Origin: an uncultured bacterium
GTDB lineage: Bacteria > Bacteroidota > Bacteroidia > Chitinophagales > Chitinophagaceae
Direction of reading: 5' to 3'
DNA length: 9,012 bases
Assembly: GCA_903957405.1 (NCBI GenBank)
Contig: CAJBPC010000471.1
Location: 1-9,012, forward strand
Shown here: positions 1-7,074 of the stretch, piece after piece
Layout: every line of letters starts with the position of its first letter
Position numbering within the stretch: position 1 is the stretch's first letter
Translations under genes and position numbers: made by a program
The notes under the pieces: generated by a model
What the model was told of the DNA's origin: nothing
What the model saw: the letters and a program-made list of their open reading frames with translations, nothing else
Databases searched by the model: none

Positions 1-47
1 CATTCACCGTTCACCGACGCAAGGCGTGTTATTTGTCAGAGGAGCGT

Positions 48-2462
48 TCAGGGACGCATGACGGTTTTCCCGATCATCACCTTTTCCACCGACTTCCGAT
101 CCAGCAGTTCAGGGCGTTTGCCTCCGTCGTTGAACATGATCGCCTGGTCGTCGTAGTATGGACTCATGAAATGTCCCGATTGTCCTGTGGGATTGACACT
201 GAAGCGCTCACCGGCTTTTCCGAAGTCGATGATGCGTCGGAGGGCGGGCCCGCTGACGACTTTATAGATGCCTGTTGAGTCAAGGGGGAAGTCAAGGTTG
301 TTGATGGTTTCCTGCCCTCCCGGAACCGGGAATGGTCCTACATTGAAAAACCTCCCGACCAATGGCAAGACACCGAGCGGATGCTTATGTTCTATGACAT
401 GCACATGCTTCCATTGCCAGGCGGCCGTATCCGTTCCCAGCTGCCTGCCCAGGTCTGCGGCGGCCTTATTGAACGCCTGGGTGACGATCTGAGTGCGGGT
501 CTCCACCGGTGTGGTCGACTTGTCATCCCACCATCCGGAGCGATCATTCCGGAGCAATGCGGAGGTGTTCCGCTTCAAGCCCAGCGTGTGGCTGAACGAT
601 CTGAAATCCTCATGGCCGAGTTCGTCCAGGAGCATATCCCGGTAGAGATGATACAGCAGTCTGTAATAGACTGTCGGCCCGATATCTTCCAGTCCGTGGC
701 GCCCGTCCCAACGTACGAGGATGTCAAGTATTCGGTTAGCCTCGGGCGTTAGTTTCGTTTTGTCGGTGGCAGGGAGAAGGGAAGCGATGACCGCGGGGTT
801 GGTCGTGCTGGTGACATCATTGATCACGGTCCGGAGCGATTCCTCCGTCCAGTCATCCTTGTCATTGTAAAGCAATTCTTCGATCCTCCGGGCACGGTTG
901 GAAGGCACATAATATCCCGGCACAAGTCCGCTGCCCATGTCCTCCGGCTGGTTGTTCGCCGTGTAGATGACACCGCTCGCAGGATTGAGCATTTGAGGAT
1001 TCCGGCTGAAGGGCAGCCAACCCGTGGGGTCATCGGCACCGGTGCTTCCGTCGAGGATGAGGTTCGGATTCACATGCGCAGGCCTTATCGGTAATTTTCC
1101 GGCAGCCCACCAGGCGATATTCCCGGCGGTGTCCGCCCACATGATATTCAGCCCCGGGGAACTGAGGAGTTCGACCGCCATTGCGGCTTCCGATGCGACC
1201 GAGGCATGCGAAAGGTCGTAAAAAAGCTGAAGATGCGTTGATGGGAACCGATCGCGCACCCACCACATGGCAATGGGCTCCTTGACATCCCGGATGCCAT
1301 CGAAGGCGCCGTTCATGATGTAACCATGCCGCGACTTCTTCACGTCGATCGACACATCCGGCTTCCCTTTCACCCTGATCGTTTCCTTGCGTATGCTCAG
1401 ATCCTCCCAGTGGTCCTTGTACCATACCTTGTTGGAATCAGCGGGATTCAGTTTCTCCCGGTAGAAATCCATATCGTCATTTTCGAACATCGTGATGCCC
1501 CAGCCGCCCTTCTCTGAATGCCCCAATGCAGGCACCGGCGTCCCTGCGATGAAATTGCCGTAGATGCTGAAACCCGGGCATGAGAGCCGGGCTTCGTACC
1601 ACACCGAAGGCTGTGAGAACGCTATGTGCGTGTCATTCGAAAGGATCGGCTTCCCCGAGCGCGTCTTCTTTCCGGATATCAACCAGCCGTTGGAGCCCTT
1701 GTAAGCCGGATAGGGAAGGCCCGACTCGATGTCGGTTATTCGGTTAGCCATTGCCGTCAGTGTGGCGGATGCGCTGGAGGCGAACAGTCCCTCAGATGCC
1801 TGTACGGGTATCCGGTAGGCGCTGTCGGGCCAATTGCTCAGGATGTCATTCAGGTGGTCGGAACCGAAATTTGCAGCGATCTTCGTGGCCACCGCTTCCG
1901 TACGAAAGGCTCCGGTAAAGGTATATCCCATGTAGCTGACGATGATCTCCATATCCTCCGCGGTGAAGGGCGTCTTGGGGATGCCGGCAATGGTGAACTC
2001 CACGGGAGTAATGCCGGTCTCGATGAATAGATTGATCCCCTTAAGATATGCCATCGCCGCCTTCACGTAGGGTTTTCCTGGTTCGCGCATCATCAGGGCC
2101 ACACTTGCTTTGGCATGTTCGCGAAAACTCATCGTCCGGAAAAAGCGGTCGCTGGCGATCGCCTTTTCACCGAATACCTCCGCCAACCTGCCGTCAGCCA
2201 GCCGCCGAATGACCTCCATTTGGAAGAGCCTGTCCTGCGCATGCACATAGCCGAATGCGAGGAACAGATCATCCTCATTCGACGCGTAAATGTGCGGGAC
2301 GGCATGGCTGTCATACAACACTTCGACAGAAGACTTGAGCCCCGGCATCTGGAATTCCCGGCCATAGTCGGTCTGCAGCGAACGAAGATAAAACCATGCG
2401 CCTGCGACCATCAACAGGATGAATATGGACAGACCGGCGAGCAAGCGTTTGACGTTGCGCAT
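48..2462 (-). CDS. Penicillin acylase family protein (Ntn hydrolase), membrane-anchored
   Basis: This is a full-length member of the penicillin/cephalosporin/AHL acylase family, which are self-cleaving amidases. I place the start at ATG 2462 (804 aa). The frame is open to a TTG at 2483, but the ATG directly precedes a normal membrane leader. Residues 1-6 are basic and about 7-26 are hydrophobic with no clear signal-peptidase site, suggesting a periplasmic enzyme on an N-terminal anchor. The alpha-chain motif GYVHAQDRLFQME is at about 71-83. The predicted autoproteolysis site is GSNGW, with nucleophile Ser257 becoming the beta-chain N-terminus. His279 is residue 23 counted from that Ser, as in cephalosporin acylases. 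Asn503/Asn504 (TANNQP) fit the oxyanion Asn region. Late motifs are HPLG (about 694), GPFPVPGGQE (about 709) and GQSGHFMSPYYDDQ (about 760). All key residues seem intact. The substrate is unknown: N-acyl-homoserine lactones, other N-acyl amides or beta-lactams are all possible. It lies 105 bases downstream of the LysM gene and could share its transcript. Confidence 0.93.
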   Translation of the reverse strand: MRNVKRLLAGLSIFILLMVAGAWFYLRSLQTDYGREFQMPGLKSSVEVLYDSHAVPHIYASNEDDLFLAFGYVHAQDRLFQMEVIRRLADGRLAEVFGEKAIASDRFFRTMSFREHAKASVALMMREPGKPYVKAAMAYLKGINLFIETGITPVEFTIAGIPKTPFTAEDMEIIVSYMGYTFTGAFRTEAVATKIAANFGSDHLNDILSNWPDSAYRIPVQASEGLFASSASATLTAMANRITDIESGLPYPAYKGSNGWLISGKKTRSGKPILSNDTHIAFSQPSVWYEARLSCPGFSIYGNFIAGTPVPALGHSEKGGWGITMFENDDMDFYREKLNPADSNKVWYKDHWEDLSIRKETIRVKGKPDVSIDVKKSRHGYIMNGAFDGIRDVKEPIAMWWVRDRFPSTHLQLFYDLSHASVASEAAMAVELLSSPGLNIMWADTAGNIAWWAAGKLPIRPAHVNPNLILDGSTGADDPTGWLPFSRNPQMLNPASGVIYTANNQPEDMGSGLVPGYYVPSNRARRIEELLYNDKDDWTEESLRTVINDVTSTTNPAVIASLLPATDKTKLTPEANRILDILVRWDGRHGLEDIGPTVYYRLLYHLYRDMLLDELGHEDFRSFSHTLGLKRNTSALLRNDRSGWWDDKSTTPVETRTQIVTQAFNKAAADLGRQLGTDTAAWQWKHVHVIEHKHPLGVLPLVGRFFNVGPFPVPGGQETINNLDFPLDSTGIYKVVSGPALRRIIDFGKAGERFSVNPTGQSGHFMSPYYDDQAIMFNDGGKRPELLDRKSVEKVMIGKTVMRP

Positions 2463-2567
2463 ATAAAAAGGAATTGTTATCAACCTTGGATCGATGGGCT
2501 ATGGACGTCCGGCAACGGAGGGCTCAGGCGAGTGCTGTTCCGCGCTGTCGATTTCCCCAAACCCCGA

Positions 2568-3593
2568 TCATTGCTTTGTCCACTGCAGCTGCAATTCGTG
2601 TTTCCCCTCGTCCAGTCCCAGTTCCGACATGGCGGCATTGCTGAGCCTGGCATCAATCCCGTCATTCTCCCGTATGGAGGGCAGCTCTCCCAATACTTTT
2701 GCGTACACGTACTTCCCATTGGAGGGGTTCACGTATTTCACGATGGTGCCTGGCTGTATATCGCTCATCAGAGCGTAATATTTCCTGTCTTTCCAACCGC
2801 TGGTGCTTTTGAAAGAAGCCGCCATCGCGGTCTTCGCAGTCCTGGGGCCGGCACTCATTTGTTCCTTAAAAATGGCAGCGAAAAAACCTCCTGCCTCAGA
2901 ACCCGGTGCGGTTTCCTTTGGCGTGGGTTTTGGTGTGGCGGGAGCGGCGGGGGCACTGACGACGGCCGGCGCCACGGGCTTCTTCACTTCCTGTACGGGA
3001 ACCGCGGCGGCGGGCTTTTCTGCCGGAGGGGCCGCATTCACCGCGGGCTTTGAAACGGGTTCGGCAATGACCGGTATGCCCTTGTTCGCGATGGCTGCCG
3101 CAGCCAGGGCGGATTGGTCCTTTTTCACCCGGAGATGCCCCACCACCAGCATCATGCCCGGCTGTATCGCATCCGAAGGGAGGTTGTTGAGCGACCGGAG
3201 CTGTGAGGCGGGGATCTTGTTGTGATCCTGCCCGATCCGGTAGAGCCCTTCCTTCTCCCGGACGACATGGTGCAGCGGGATGAAGACCTCATCTGTGGCA
3301 GGCTTTCCCGCTTGTGCAAAGTTGTCGTTGGTGAGGGGTATCTGCAGCCGCTGACCGACGGAGAGCCCCTTTTCGATGGTCGTCTGGTTAAAAGCCGCCA
3401 GTTCTTTGGGATTCAGGTTATACATTCTTCCGAGACTGTACCAATTCTCTTTCGGAACGACCGTATGTGGAAGGATCAGCTTACCATCTGCAATTTCAGG
3501 AGATGGCAGGCTTTGTTGTGCGGAAAGGATGAAAGGGAATAGTAAAAAGAACGGAATGACCAGGAACAACTTCATAATGTATTGGCTTTTCAT
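2568..3593 (-). CDS. Exported LysM protein with C-terminal RlpA-like double-psi-barrel domain
   Basis: This is a predicted exported cell-wall-binding protein of 341 aa. The N-terminus is a signal peptide, with hydrophobic core about 8-24 and likely cleavage after the SAQQ region. A second ATG at 3575 (codon 7) gives an equally good and more compact signal peptide, so the start is uncertain. Two LysM-like domains follow at about 43-87 and 108-154; the motif is used by the family to bind peptidoglycan glycan chains. Residues about 177-230 are a Pro/Ala/Lys-rich linker. The C-terminal region, about 262-338, resembles the double-psi beta-barrel of RlpA: GTIVKYVNPSNGKYVYAKV, then ARLSNAAMSELGL. 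In active RlpA proteins an Asp in a V-N-D-R-G-P-like stretch is catalytic. Here the matching stretch reads KVLGELP, so lytic transglycosylase activity is doubtful. Two-LysM plus barrel proteins of this type occur in Bacteroidota, and the precise role is not known to me. The LysM calls are firm and the barrel call is moderate. Confidence 0.85.
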   Translation of the reverse strand: MKSQYIMKLFLVIPFFLLFPFILSAQQSLPSPEIADGKLILPHTVVPKENWYSLGRMYNLNPKELAAFNQTTIEKGLSVGQRLQIPLTNDNFAQAGKPATDEVFIPLHHVVREKEGLYRIGQDHNKIPASQLRSLNNLPSDAIQPGMMLVVGHLRVKKDQSALAAAAIANKGIPVIAEPVSKPAVNAAPPAEKPAAAVPVQEVKKPVAPAVVSAPAAPATPKPTPKETAPGSEAGGFFAAIFKEQMSAGPRTAKTAMAASFKSTSGWKDRKYYALMSDIQPGTIVKYVNPSNGKYVYAKVLGELPSIRENDGIDARLSNAAMSELGLDEGKHELQLQWTKQ

Positions 3594-3630
3594 TGCAGAA
3601 ATCGCCCCGATGCAAATGAAGGGGGTCAGT

Positions 3631-3658
3631 TAAAATTACGATATTCCTTTTTCTTGAA
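3631..3658 (-). promoter_or_regulatory. Candidate Bacteroidota-type promoter for the LysM gene
   Basis: In the 136-base gap upstream of the LysM gene, the minus strand reads TAATTTTA (3631-3638), one mismatch from the Bacteroidota -7 consensus TAnnTTTG. A TTC (3656-3658) sits 17 bases further upstream, where the -33 TTG would be expected, with one mismatch. This gap is the longest in the window and the most AT-rich, which fits a new transcription start for the LysM and acylase genes. The match is short and could arise by chance. Confidence 0.22.
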
Positions 3659-3729
3659 GCGCCATCACGAAAACGATATCTTGAAAATTCATGAAAAAGC
3701 CATGCCGAAAGCAAGCGTATTGATTCGGG

Positions 3730-5130
3730 TCAACCGGGTCGTTGAGACCGGATGCGCCAATCTGCGGGATAATAGTTGTTGGCCCTACTGGGCATGCACT
3801 TCATGAATCCAAGCGGAAGGCCACCAAATGTCATCAGATTCCATCCTTGTATCAGCGAATCGGGAATGAACACATCCTTGCGCAGGTATCGGATGGCGTC
3901 ATCATGGCTCAATGCCGTGGAGGGGATAGAGCGATTGCTCATGGTGCTCATGGCGAGTTCATGATCAGGATTCAGTTTGCCCCTGATCAGTTTCCCCAGG
4001 CGGGTGCCGGATTTGCGCAAGTGGAGGTGTTTTGCCAGCAAGGCATGTTCCAGGGAAAGCGCCACCGGGACTGCAATGAGGTCATCCTCCTTTTGCTGGT
4101 AAAGAAATCCAGCCGATTCATCGATCCATGCGTCGATATCGGTTCCCTTCGGGATGGCGGATGCGAGTGGCCTGATGCCGGATGGATCAGACTCCCGGCC
4201 GTATTCCTTGCGCATGGCGGCAAGGAAAAACCCTTCCCCCTGCAAACGGTCGGGATAGAAGCGATATCCGATCGATCCGGTTTTTCCCGATATGGATTCG
4301 GCGATGCCCCAGCCGGACGGCATCCCGATCCCGACGGATGACATGCCCTGTTCCGATGCGAGCCAGTCCAGGACATCCTCATTCTCATCACGCGAATAGG
4401 AGCATGTGGAATAGATCAGCATCCCCCCCTCTTTCAACGCCGGCAATGCATCCGCCAGGATCCTTTGCTGGCGCTGGCTGCAAAGGTCGACGGCAGCAAG
4501 CGACCATTCCTCAACGGCCGCGGCATCTCGTCGAAACAGGCCGCTTCCACTGCAGGGGGCATCCACCACGATGACATCAAAGAACCCTTCCAATCGGCTG
4601 AAATGCGAAGGGTCGTTTTGAGAAACAAACACATGGGGCGCACCCCACTTCACAATGTTCTCAAACAAGACGGCGACCCTTGTACGAATGACCTCATTGC
4701 TGACAAGCAGGGAAATGAACGGCAAGGATGCGAGCTGTGTCGACTTGCCGCCGGGTGCGGCACAGAGATCAAGTACCCGCAGACCTTGACGATCTCCGCA
4801 GAGCCAGGTCATGACATGTCCGAGGAACATGCTCGATGCCTCCTGGACATAATACCCGCCGGCATGGAAATATGGATTGAAGGTAAACGATGGTCTTGGA
4901 TGAAGGTGGTATCCATCGGCACACCAGGCTATCGGGGAAACATCGACCGGCCTCGCACTCGTCTTGGCGTATGCTTCAGCGAGTGTCGCAACCCCGCCGC
5001 TGACGGGTTTACCCGGATTCAGGCGGATAGAAGGCGTATGCGTAGCGGCCTCATGTACTGCAATGAAGGCAGTCCGGTCGAACCCGGGAAGGCCTTCCAG
5101 TGAATCCAACAGTGCGGAAGGGAGATTCAT
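3730..5130 (-). CDS. rsmF: RsmF/NOL1/NOP2/Sun-family RNA m5C methyltransferase
   Basis: This is a 466-aa SAM-dependent RNA cytosine-5 methyltransferase. Its length and domain order match E. coli RsmF (479 aa), which methylates C1407 of 16S rRNA. An N-terminal RNA-binding segment (about 1-90) contains the family pattern IRLNPGK near 35. The motif YYVQEASSM at about 93-101 precedes the Rossmann fold. SAM motif I is LDLCAAPGGKS (120-130). Motif IV is VDAPCSGSGLFR (189-200), with Cys193 as the release cysteine. Motif VI is STCSYSRDENE (241-251), with Cys243 as the attacking nucleophile. Both cysteines required in this family are present. The C-terminus (about 411-462) resembles the PUA-like RNA-binding domain of RsmF, including LPLGFMK and the RANNYYPADWRIR ending. 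The start at ATG 5130 gives a complete N-terminus. It lies 94 bases downstream of pntB. The target base is inferred from homology; a different rRNA or tRNA cytosine is possible. Confidence 0.92.
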   Translation of the reverse strand: MNLPSALLDSLEGLPGFDRTAFIAVHEAATHTPSIRLNPGKPVSGGVATLAEAYAKTSARPVDVSPIAWCADGYHLHPRPSFTFNPYFHAGGYYVQEASSMFLGHVMTWLCGDRQGLRVLDLCAAPGGKSTQLASLPFISLLVSNEVIRTRVAVLFENIVKWGAPHVFVSQNDPSHFSRLEGFFDVIVVDAPCSGSGLFRRDAAAVEEWSLAAVDLCSQRQQRILADALPALKEGGMLIYSTCSYSRDENEDVLDWLASEQGMSSVGIGMPSGWGIAESISGKTGSIGYRFYPDRLQGEGFFLAAMRKEYGRESDPSGIRPLASAIPKGTDIDAWIDESAGFLYQQKEDDLIAVPVALSLEHALLAKHLHLRKSGTRLGKLIRGKLNPDHELAMSTMSNRSIPSTALSHDDAIRYLRKDVFIPDSLIQGWNLMTFGGLPLGFMKCMPSRANNYYPADWRIRSQRPG

Positions 5131-5224
5131 AGCTACGGATACTCATTGGTTGCAGGTGAAATGCAGCATCACCATGAATGGTAAAATGAGGCCTGCCGGC
5201 TTGAAAAACCGCGACGGACCTTGC

Positions 5225-6643
5225 TCAAATATTTTTTATTTCCGCAAGCAGGTCTTGCAGTGCTTTTTTAGCATCTCCGAACAGCATGGATGTCTTCGGT
5301 TGGAAGAAAAGCTGGTTTTCTATCCCGGCGTATCCCGGTTTCATGCTGCGTTTGTTCACGATGACCGTCTTCGCCTCTTCGACTTCCAGGATAGGCATGC
5401 CGAAGATGGGGGATGCCGGATCGCTTTTTGCTGCGGGATTCACCACATCGTTCGCTCCGAGTATGAGGACGACATCCGTCGTCTTGAATTCCTCGTTGGC
5501 CTGTTCCATCTCCAGCAGCTTTTCGTAGCTGACATCAGACTCTGCGAGCAGCACGTTCATGTGTCCGGGCATGCGACCGGCCACGGGATGGATGGCATAC
5601 TTCACTTCCACGCCCCTGGCCTCCAGTGTCTTCTCCAGTTCGTGGCAGACGTGCTGAGCCTGTGCGACGGCCAATCCGTAACCCGGCACGATCATCACCT
5701 TGTTCGCATAGGACATCACCATTGCCGCATCGCTGAGGGATATCTCCTTGTAATGTCCTCCGGCCTCTTTTGCGCCAGCGGTCGCCTTCGAACCGCCGCC
5801 AAAGGATCCTATCAGCACGTTCAGCAGAGACCGGTTCATGGCTTTACACATGAGGATCGTGAGCAGGGTACCTGCGGCACCGACGAGGATACCACCGGTG
5901 AGCATGACCTTATTGTCGTACAGAAATCCTCCGCAGGCGGCTGCAACGCCGGTGAACGAGTTGAGCAGGGAGATGACGACCGGCATGTCTGCACCGCCGA
6001 TGGGCAGGACGAAGAAAACGCCGTAGAAAACTGACAGGCAGAGGATGATGTAAAAATAAATATGAAGTCCTTCGGGAAGCGCGAATACCATGTATCCGGC
6101 GAGTGCAAACGTGATCAGGATGAACAGGTTGTTCAGCAGGTGCTGCCCCGGGAAGGAGAAATCCTTCACTCTCCCGTTGAGCTTGCCCCAGGCGATCATG
6201 CTGCCGGTGAAGGAGACCGTACCGATGATCAATCCGAGCAGGATGATGAGCAGTGTCACGGGGTCCACCGCATCCGACAGCCCACCTGTCTGGTGCGTCA
6301 TGTGGTTGAATTCGACGATCGAGATCAGTGCGGCGCAGGCGCCACCCATCCCATTGAAAAGGCTGACCATCTCGGGCATGGCCGTCATCTTCACCTTCCG
6401 GGCGGCCATCGTCCCGATCACACCGCCGATGGATAAACCGGCGAAGATCCAGGTATAGTTGCCCAGTTTGCTTCCGGCGGCATCCTCATACAGGAAGATG
6501 GTGGCGAGGATGGCGAGGGTCATCCCCGCTGCAGCGATCAGGTTGCCCTTGCGGGCCGCTGCCGGATTCGACAACATCTTCAGACCGAGGATGAATGTCA
6601 CCGAAGCGACCAGGTAGACGAGCGTAAGGATATTCAATTCCAT
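5225..6643 (-). CDS. pntB: NAD(P) transhydrogenase beta subunit (PntB)
   Basis: This subunit carries most of the proton channel and the NADP(H) site of the transhydrogenase, which transfers hydride from NADH to NADP+ driven by proton entry. At 472 aa it is complete. Nine hydrophobic segments can be drawn within residues 3-266, as expected for PntB. A conserved channel acidic residue is Asp219 (GGADMPVVIS), equivalent by my reading to E. coli Asp213. The soluble domain III starts near 297. It contains VPGYGLAVAQAQ (319-330), GRMPGHMNVLLAE (356-368), GANDVVNPAA (396-405, with the conserved Asp399) and KRSMKPGYAG (431-440). In this family Lys431 and Arg432 would hold the NADP 2'-phosphate. At the position of E. 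coli channel residue His91 this protein has Asn97 (LFNGMGG), typical of enzymes that carry the histidine in another subunit. The start is ATG 6643, 71 bases after the pntAB stop, with no clear Shine-Dalgarno. Confidence 0.97.
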   Translation of the reverse strand: MELNILTLVYLVASVTFILGLKMLSNPAAARKGNLIAAAGMTLAILATIFLYEDAAGSKLGNYTWIFAGLSIGGVIGTMAARKVKMTAMPEMVSLFNGMGGACAALISIVEFNHMTHQTGGLSDAVDPVTLLIILLGLIIGTVSFTGSMIAWGKLNGRVKDFSFPGQHLLNNLFILITFALAGYMVFALPEGLHIYFYIILCLSVFYGVFFVLPIGGADMPVVISLLNSFTGVAAACGGFLYDNKVMLTGGILVGAAGTLLTILMCKAMNRSLLNVLIGSFGGGSKATAGAKEAGGHYKEISLSDAAMVMSYANKVMIVPGYGLAVAQAQHVCHELEKTLEARGVEVKYAIHPVAGRMPGHMNVLLAESDVSYEKLLEMEQANEEFKTTDVVLILGANDVVNPAAKSDPASPIFGMPILEVEEAKTVIVNKRSMKPGYAGIENQLFFQPKTSMLFGDAKKALQDLLAEIKNI

Positions 6644-6714
6644 ATGTCAGATTCTTTGGGCAGGCCATCGTGGCTGTTGCCGGTCATGACGATGCAGTTT
6701 GTTGCAGCGTCGGG

Positions 6715-7023
6715 TCATTTCTTTTTTTTGAACATCTCGAGCATGCGGTCGGTCACCACAAAGCCGCCGACCACATTCAATGTCCCCAACACCACGGCCA
6801 GGAAACCCATGATGAGGGCGAGATAATTGCCTTCTTCCGCCTGGCCCATCACGATGATCGCACCGATGATCACCACTCCGTGTATCGCATTGGCACCACT
6901 CATGAGCGGCGTATGCAAGACGCTCGGCACGCGGCCGATCACTTCCACGCCGACGAACACCATGAGTATGACGATGTATATCATCTGCTGGTGCCCGCTT
7001 ATCCAGTTCAATACAGTATCCAT
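6715..7023 (-). CDS. pntAB: NAD(P) transhydrogenase alpha subunit, membrane part (PntA2)
   Basis: This small membrane subunit (102 aa from ATG 7023) corresponds to the C-terminal membrane part of E. coli PntA and pairs with PntB in the proton channel. The frame extends two codons to a TTG at 7029, but the ATG is the more natural start; no Shine-Dalgarno is visible for either. Counted from the ATG there are three hydrophobic helices, about 13-30, 41-60 and 68-90, followed by TDRMLEMFKKKK. The signature LHTPLMSGANAIHG spans about 36-49. His48 in it occupies the place where, from memory, E. coli PntA has Ser; it matches the channel histidine described in Thermus thermophilus alpha2. The gene sits 51 bases after pntAA and 71 bases before pntB, the usual gene order for the three-part enzyme. 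Confidence 0.95.
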   Translation of the reverse strand: MDTVLNWISGHQQMIYIVILMVFVGVEVIGRVPSVLHTPLMSGANAIHGVVIIGAIIVMGQAEEGNYLALIMGFLAVVLGTLNVVGGFVVTDRMLEMFKKKK

Positions 7024-7074
7024 ATACAATGTTTTGTTTTGAGCGGTCCGCTATCCATCACAAGGCAGGTCTGT

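Noticed and set aside
1..47. Possible start of another minus-strand gene at CAT (1-3)
   Set aside because: A lone ATG at the window edge with no following codons cannot be assessed. The 47 bases after the acylase stop show no terminator or other feature.
2115..3053. Long plus-strand open frame (312 codons) crossing the acylase and LysM genes
   Set aside because: It is antisense to two well-supported genes, has no recognisable domain and crosses their boundary. Long antisense frames are expected in GC-rich coding DNA.
5171..5182. Short inverted repeat ACCAT-GA-ATGGT between pntB and the rsmF-like gene
   Set aside because: It has 5-bp arms, a 2-base loop and no T-run; it is too short to call a terminator or a binding site.
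4964..6034. Long plus-strand open frame (356 codons) antisense to the rsmF-like gene and pntB
   Set aside because: The translation is rich in His, Arg and Cys with no domain and overlaps conserved motifs of both genes on the other strand, so it is a shadow.
7042..7052. Near-palindrome AGCGG-T-CCGCT between pntAA and pntAB
   Set aside because: Arms of 5 bp around a single base cannot form a hairpin as drawn, and there is no second copy near a promoter to suggest an operator.
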